Source of the DNA: JBCDCE01 sp039182515
GTDB lineage: Bacteria > Pseudomonadota > Alphaproteobacteria > Rhodobacterales > Rhodobacteraceae
DNA length: 17,370 nt
Assembly (NCBI GenBank): GCA_039182515.1
Contig: JBCDCE010000075.1
Span: 1 to 17,370 of the forward strand
Reading direction: 5' to 3'
Shown one piece after another: positions 14,264 to 17,370 of this stretch. Each line of letters opens with the position of its first letter. The stretch's first letter is position 1. A model generated the notes under the pieces. That model saw only the letters and a list, made by a program, of their open reading frames with translations. It was not told the origin of the DNA and did no database searches. The position numbers and the translations under genes were made by a program.

Positions 14264-15616
14264 ATGTCGGGCCAAGGCCAACCTATTCCAATGACGGCCC
14301 GTTTGAGTGGGCCTTTGACAGGCCGCGCTGAGGTGCCTGGCGATAAATCGATCTCGCACCGCTCGCTGCTTTTGGGGGCGCTCTGTGTTGGCGAAACCAC
14401 TGTGACAGGGCTTTTGGAAGGCGAAGACGTGCTGCGCACGGCTCAAGCTATGCGGGCCTTTGGCGCCGAAGTGACCCGGGACGAGAGCGGCACCTGGCAT
14501 ATCCACGGCGTGGGCGTTGGGGGATTTGCTGAGCCCGAAGATGTGATTGATTGCGGCAATGCAGGCACGGGCGTTCGCCTAATTATGGGTGCGATGGGTA
14601 CTTCGCCCATCACAGCGACGTTTACCGGGGACGCCTCTCTGCGCGGGCGCCCGATGGCGCGCATCACCGATCCTTTGGCGCTTTTTGGCACGTGGGCTTA
14701 CGGGCGCGATCAAGGGCGTTTGCCTATGACACTTGTGGGCGCGCGCGATCCTATGCCGGTGGAATACGTGACGCCTGTGCCGTCTGCTCAGGTGAAATCT
14801 GCGGTTCTTTTTGCCGGGCTTAATGCGCCCGGCGAGACCGTGGTGATCGAAAAGGAAGCCACGCGCGATCATACCGAACGGATGTTTGCAGGTTTTGGCG
14901 CGCAGGTCACAACGGAAGAAACAAACGAAGGGCGCGTGATCCGCTTGCAAGGACAACCCGAGCTCACACCGCAGCATATTGACGTGCCTCGAGATCCATC
15001 CTCCGCGGCGTTTCCTGTTTGTGCGGCTCTGATCACCGAAGGCTCAGATGTTTTGGTGCCCAATATTGGGCTTAACCCAACACGGGCGGGGCTCTTCTTT
15101 ACTCTGCAAGACATGGGCGCGGATTTGACGTTTGAAAACCCACGCGAAGCAGGCGGTGAGCCCGTGGCGGATCTGCGCGCGAAGTTCTCGCCAAATATCA
15201 AAGGCATCGAGGTGCCCGCGGAACGCGCAGCGAGCATGATTGATGAATACCCCATTCTCTCTGTTGTTGCGGCCTGTGCGAACGGCGAGACCTATATGCC
15301 GGGCGTGAAGGAATTGCGGGTCAAGGAAAGCGACCGGATTGACGCCATGGCCAAAGGCCTGCGGGCTTGCGGTGTTGAAGTCGAAGAGGGCGAAGACTGG
15401 TGGCGTGTACTTGGGCAAGGCGCTGGCAATGTGCCTGGTGGTGCCACCGTGGAAAGCCGTTTGGATCACCGGATTGCTATGAGTTTCTTATGCCTTGGAT
15501 TTGCGTCCAAAAAACCTGTAACCGTGGATGATGGGGGCCCGATTGCGACCTCTTTCCCAGTCTTTGAGGCGCTTATGCAGGGGTTGGGTGCAGTGCTCAC
15601 GCGCGACAATGCGTAA
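14264..15616 (+). CDS. aroA: 3-phosphoshikimate 1-carboxyvinyltransferase (EPSP synthase, class II type), 450 aa
   Basis: It joins PEP and shikimate-3-phosphate in the shikimate pathway to aromatic amino acids. Visible are PGDKSISHRS (25-34, with K28 of the PEP site), the GNAGTGVRL loop (98-106), SAQVKSAVLFAGLN, the DEYPILSV block around the catalytic Asp, KESDR, and LDHRIAMS near the end. The overall sequence is close in motif pattern to the CP4-type class II enzyme, but the residue equivalent to CP4 Ala100 is Gly101 here. ATG 14264 is chosen because AAGGAG lies 8 bases upstream; the TTG at 14243 is rejected. cmk follows after 85 bases, as in many bacteria. Confidence 0.97.
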   Translation: MSGQGQPIPMTARLSGPLTGRAEVPGDKSISHRSLLLGALCVGETTVTGLLEGEDVLRTAQAMRAFGAEVTRDESGTWHIHGVGVGGFAEPEDVIDCGNAGTGVRLIMGAMGTSPITATFTGDASLRGRPMARITDPLALFGTWAYGRDQGRLPMTLVGARDPMPVEYVTPVPSAQVKSAVLFAGLNAPGETVVIEKEATRDHTERMFAGFGAQVTTEETNEGRVIRLQGQPELTPQHIDVPRDPSSAAFPVCAALITEGSDVLVPNIGLNPTRAGLFFTLQDMGADLTFENPREAGGEPVADLRAKFSPNIKGIEVPAERAASMIDEYPILSVVAACANGETYMPGVKELRVKESDRIDAMAKGLRACGVEVEEGEDWWRVLGQGAGNVPGGATVESRLDHRIAMSFLCLGFASKKPVTVDDGGPIATSFPVFEALMQGLGAVLTRDNA

Positions 15617-15701
15617 GCGATAGACATCCTGCCTTTTTGAGTGACGGCCGAGCGGCCGCTTTGGGCTTGCAGCAGCGCCTTTGGGGTGAAATGTTCACAC
15701 C

Positions 15702-16343
15702 ATGAGTGTGACTTCCTCCCAGCTACGTTTCACCATTGCAATTGATGGCCCCGCTGCGGCGGGCAAAGGGACGATTTCCCGGGGTTTGGCCGCGCATTTT
15801 GGCTTTGCTCACCTCGATACAGGGCTTCTTTATCGTGCGGTTGGGGCGAAGATGCTGGCTGGGGTTGCCCCGATCGAGGCTGCGCAAGCACTTAGCCCAG
15901 AGGATCTTCAAAATGAAGCTCTGCGCACGGGTCCTGTTGCGCAGGCAGCCAGTAAAGTGGCGGCGATCCCAGAAGTGCGGGCTGCGCTTGTGGATTTTCA
16001 ACGGGCTTTTGCGCGTCGCGCGGGGGGAGCTGTGCTGGACGGGCGAGATATTGGCACGGTCATTTATCCTCAGGCGGAAGTGAAGCTCTTCGTGACGGCC
16101 TCTGCCGCCGTACGCGCGGAGCGGCGTTTTAAAGAGTTGTCTGAAAAAGACCCAAGCGTGACCATGGACGGCGTTATGGCCGATGTGGAAGCCCGCGACG
16201 CCCGCGACAGAGATCGGGCGGCTGCCCCTTTAAAGCCAGCAGAGGACGCTGTGCTTTTGGACACCTCCGCGTTGTCGATTGCAGATGCGTTGCAGATTGC
16301 TCTGGAGATTGTGGAGGAGCGGACAGCGCCCTTGAAAGCTTAA
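15702..16343 (+). CDS. cmk: Cytidylate kinase, 213 aa
   Basis: It phosphorylates CMP and dCMP with ATP. The P-loop GPAAAGKGT is at 16-24, with LDTGLLYRAVG (38-48) as the CMP-binding region, LDGRDIGTVIYP in the middle and a lid with DARDRDRAAAPL near residue 170. The length fits the short form of the family. The usual partner rpsA is not immediately downstream: a convergent BLUF gene intervenes, and the two stop codons overlap (TTAA at 16340-16343). Confidence 0.97.
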   Translation: MSVTSSQLRFTIAIDGPAAAGKGTISRGLAAHFGFAHLDTGLLYRAVGAKMLAGVAPIEAAQALSPEDLQNEALRTGPVAQAASKVAAIPEVRAALVDFQRAFARRAGGAVLDGRDIGTVIYPQAEVKLFVTASAAVRAERRFKELSEKDPSVTMDGVMADVEARDARDRDRAAAPLKPAEDAVLLDTSALSIADALQIALEIVEERTAPLKA

Positions 16344-16774
16344 GCGCTTCGAAGGTTTTGGCGGTAGCGGGCATGATCTGAGTTGGCGATCATCATGCGG
16401 ATGAGGTGATCAACTTCGAGATCGCTCAAACGGCTCTTGCGGTTTTCGATATTAAGAAATGGGCTCAGCGCAAATTGCGACGTGTCAAAAAAGGCCATTT
16501 GCCAGTCCGGAAAAGCGCGCTCTTGTAGTGTACCACGTCGCAGCACCTTCATATCGGAATGACGGGGGTCACAGCGCAATCTGTTTTCCAACCCCATCAA
16601 AAAGAGCGCTGGGCCTTCGACGAACTGCACAAAGCGATCTTTTTCGCGGTAGAGAAATCCGGTCAAGAAATCCCGAGCGTTGTTTCGCACAGAGGTCTCA
16701 CGCAGGCTACGCTCTTGCGCGCTGTGGGCGTCAATGCGGGCGGTTGATGTGTAGATAAAGTAAGGAAACGTCAT
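16340..16774 (-). CDS. Short BLUF-domain blue-light sensor, 144 aa
   Basis: BLUF proteins bind FAD and change hydrogen bonding on blue light. All key residues can be aligned to AppA: Tyr8 (AppA Tyr21) in IYTSTA, Asn32 (Asn45) in NNARDFLTG, Gln50 (Gln63) in FVQFVEG, Trp91 and Met93 (Trp104, Met106) in FPDWQMAF, plus RHSDMKVL before them. The domain fills residues 1-98; about 45 residues follow, enough for two capping helices as in short BLUF proteins (BlrB/PixD type), with no output enzyme domain. The signal must pass to a partner protein not seen here. ATG 16774 has AAAGG seven bases upstream; the TTG one codon earlier is less likely. The gene is convergent with cmk and divergent from rpsA. 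Confidence 0.92.
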   Translation of the reverse strand: MTFPYFIYTSTARIDAHSAQERSLRETSVRNNARDFLTGFLYREKDRFVQFVEGPALFLMGLENRLRCDPRHSDMKVLRRGTLQERAFPDWQMAFFDTSQFALSPFLNIENRKSRLSDLEVDHLIRMMIANSDHARYRQNLRSA

Positions 16775-17197
16775 CAAGCGGCCTTTCTTCTATGACCTCA
16801 TTTCTCGTCAGGCTGTTTTACCAAAAGGTTAAGTCGCAGGCGCTTCTCGCAATTTTTTGTTGACCGGGCTTAAACACGCCTGAAAAGCAGTCGGTCACGG
16901 TCGCCGAGCGGTGTGTCGGCGCGAAAGCTTGGGATCTATACCAATGGCGCAGAAAAGCGCATCCTACCGCGCATTTGGGCAATTTTGACAAAGTCCTTGT
17001 AAAAAAGGCCGCAACGGGCTAACCAGCCCGCGTTAAACGTCGGGACAGGCGTGGCAGTAGGACTTCGAGCAGGGTCGGTTTCATACCGGCCCTGATTGTT
17101 TCTGCGCCACCATTCGACGAGAGACCAGATGAAACCCAAAGACCGGCGGAGACAACCGCACGGCCCGAAAACACTGTTAAAGGAAACCACAAGCCAC
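16775..17197. other. 423-base divergent intergenic region between the BLUF gene and rpsA
   Basis: No gene is supported here. Two inverted repeats lie upstream: TGACCG (16861-16866) with CGGTCA (16892-16897), and CGCCGA (16902-16907) with TCGGCG (16916-16921, 8-base loop). A -35-like TTGACA is at 16985-16990, without a convincing -10. From about 17010 to the rpsA start there are further hairpins, listed separately. Promoters for both flanking genes must lie here. Confidence 0.6.
17015..17159 (+). promoter_or_regulatory. Candidate structured 5' leader of rpsA
   Basis: Three stems can be read in order. CGGGCT/AGCCCG (17015-17020 with 17025-17030) has an AACC loop. CAGGGTCGGT/ACCGGCCCTG (17070-17079 with 17085-17094) is a 10-pair stem with one G-T wobble and a 5-base loop, followed by ATTGTTTC. 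GCGG/CCGC (17146-17149 with 17156-17159) has an AGACAA loop. The middle stem plus T-rich tail resembles an attenuator. Ribosomal protein S1 is autoregulated in other bacteria, so a leader with control function is plausible, but that is inference. Confidence 0.4.
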
Positions 17198-17370
17198 ATG
17201 GCGAACGCAACCATGGAGGAATTCGAAGCCCTCCTACAAGAAAGCTTCGAAATGGACACGCCCGACGAGGGCACAGTTGTCAAAGGCAAAGTCATCGCAA
17301 TTGAAGCGGGCCAAGCCATCATCGACGTCGGCTACAAAATGGAAGGCCGCGTTGAACTTAAAGAATTCGC
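17198..17370 (+). CDS. rpsA: 30S ribosomal protein S1, N-terminal part (runs off the window)
   Basis: The first 57 codons are present. The protein begins MANATMEEFEALLQESFEMD, and the first S1 domain starts with GTVVKGKVIAIEAGQAIIDV and GYKMEGRVELKEF, typical of alphaproteobacterial S1, the mRNA-binding protein of the 30S subunit. The ATG at 17198 fits the family N-terminus; AAAGGA lies rather far upstream (about 13 bases), in keeping with weak ribosome-binding sites on S1 genes. An in-frame ATG at 17129 would add 23 basic residues and is disfavoured. The gene continues beyond the window. Confidence 0.96.
   Translation, partial: MANATMEEFEALLQESFEMDTPDEGTVVKGKVIAIEAGQAIIDVGYKMEGRVELKEF

Noticed and set aside
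15645..15658. Hairpin CGGCC-GAGC-GGCCG between aroA and cmk as a terminator
   Set aside because: Only five pairs and no proper T tract (CTTTGGG follows). It may be a weak structure but does not meet a terminator standard.
16320..16362. Bidirectional terminator at the cmk/BLUF stop overlap
   Set aside because: AAGC/GCTT with outer CTT/AAG pairs is short and mismatched, and T tracts are poor in both directions.
16985..17013. Complete sigma-70 promoter for rpsA
   Set aside because: TTGACA is a perfect -35 element, but the sequence 16-18 bases on (GC-rich) does not resemble a -10, so no promoter is called.

Overview
The window looks like chromosomal DNA of a marine alphaproteobacterium of the Rhodobacterales (Roseobacter group). 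The evidence is the gene order ybeZ/phoH - small zinc-ribbon gene - ybeY - corC - lnt - metK - trmB - aroA - cmk - rpsA, a SAM/SAH-type riboswitch in front of metK (a class known mainly from Rhodobacterales), a class II EPSP synthase, and moderately high-GC coding sequence. No rRNA, tRNA, CRISPR array, transposase or integrase was seen.

Layout. (1) Bases 1-551 hold no gene I can support. (2) 552-2206, minus strand: an animal-type (peroxicin-like) haem peroxidase, followed by a 58-codon small gene whose ribosome-binding site lies inside a strong hairpin. (3) 2384-5651, plus strand: an orphan periplasmic-binding-protein-like protein without a signal peptide, an AraC-family regulator and an acyl-CoA dehydrogenase that ends in a clear intrinsic terminator. 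(4) 5810-7757: a palindromic Zur-like operator, a COG0523/CobW metallochaperone GTPase and, overlapping its stop by ATGA, a DUF1826 gene. This reads as a zinc-starvation operon. (5) 7886-12128: the tightly packed ybeZ-ybeY-corC-lnt cluster (RNA metabolism, rRNA maturation, ion/CBS protein, lipoprotein acylation), with an uncharacterised four-cysteine protein between phoH and ybeY; three of its four junctions are overlaps. (6) 12147-15616: riboswitch-controlled metK, a terminator, trmB and aroA. (7) 15702-17370: cmk and the start of rpsA. This near-universal pair is separated here by a convergent BLUF blue-light sensor gene and a 423-base divergent region carrying a structured rpsA leader.

Most of the right half is housekeeping. 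The less ordinary parts are the Zur/CobW/DUF1826 operon (DUF1826 has a residue layout like Fe(II)/2-oxoglutarate oxygenases), the zinc-ribbon protein in the phoH-ybeY gap, the small gene with a hairpin-embedded start downstream of the peroxidase, the BLUF insertion between cmk and rpsA, and the rpsA leader. All motif statements come from reading the sequence; no database search was possible.
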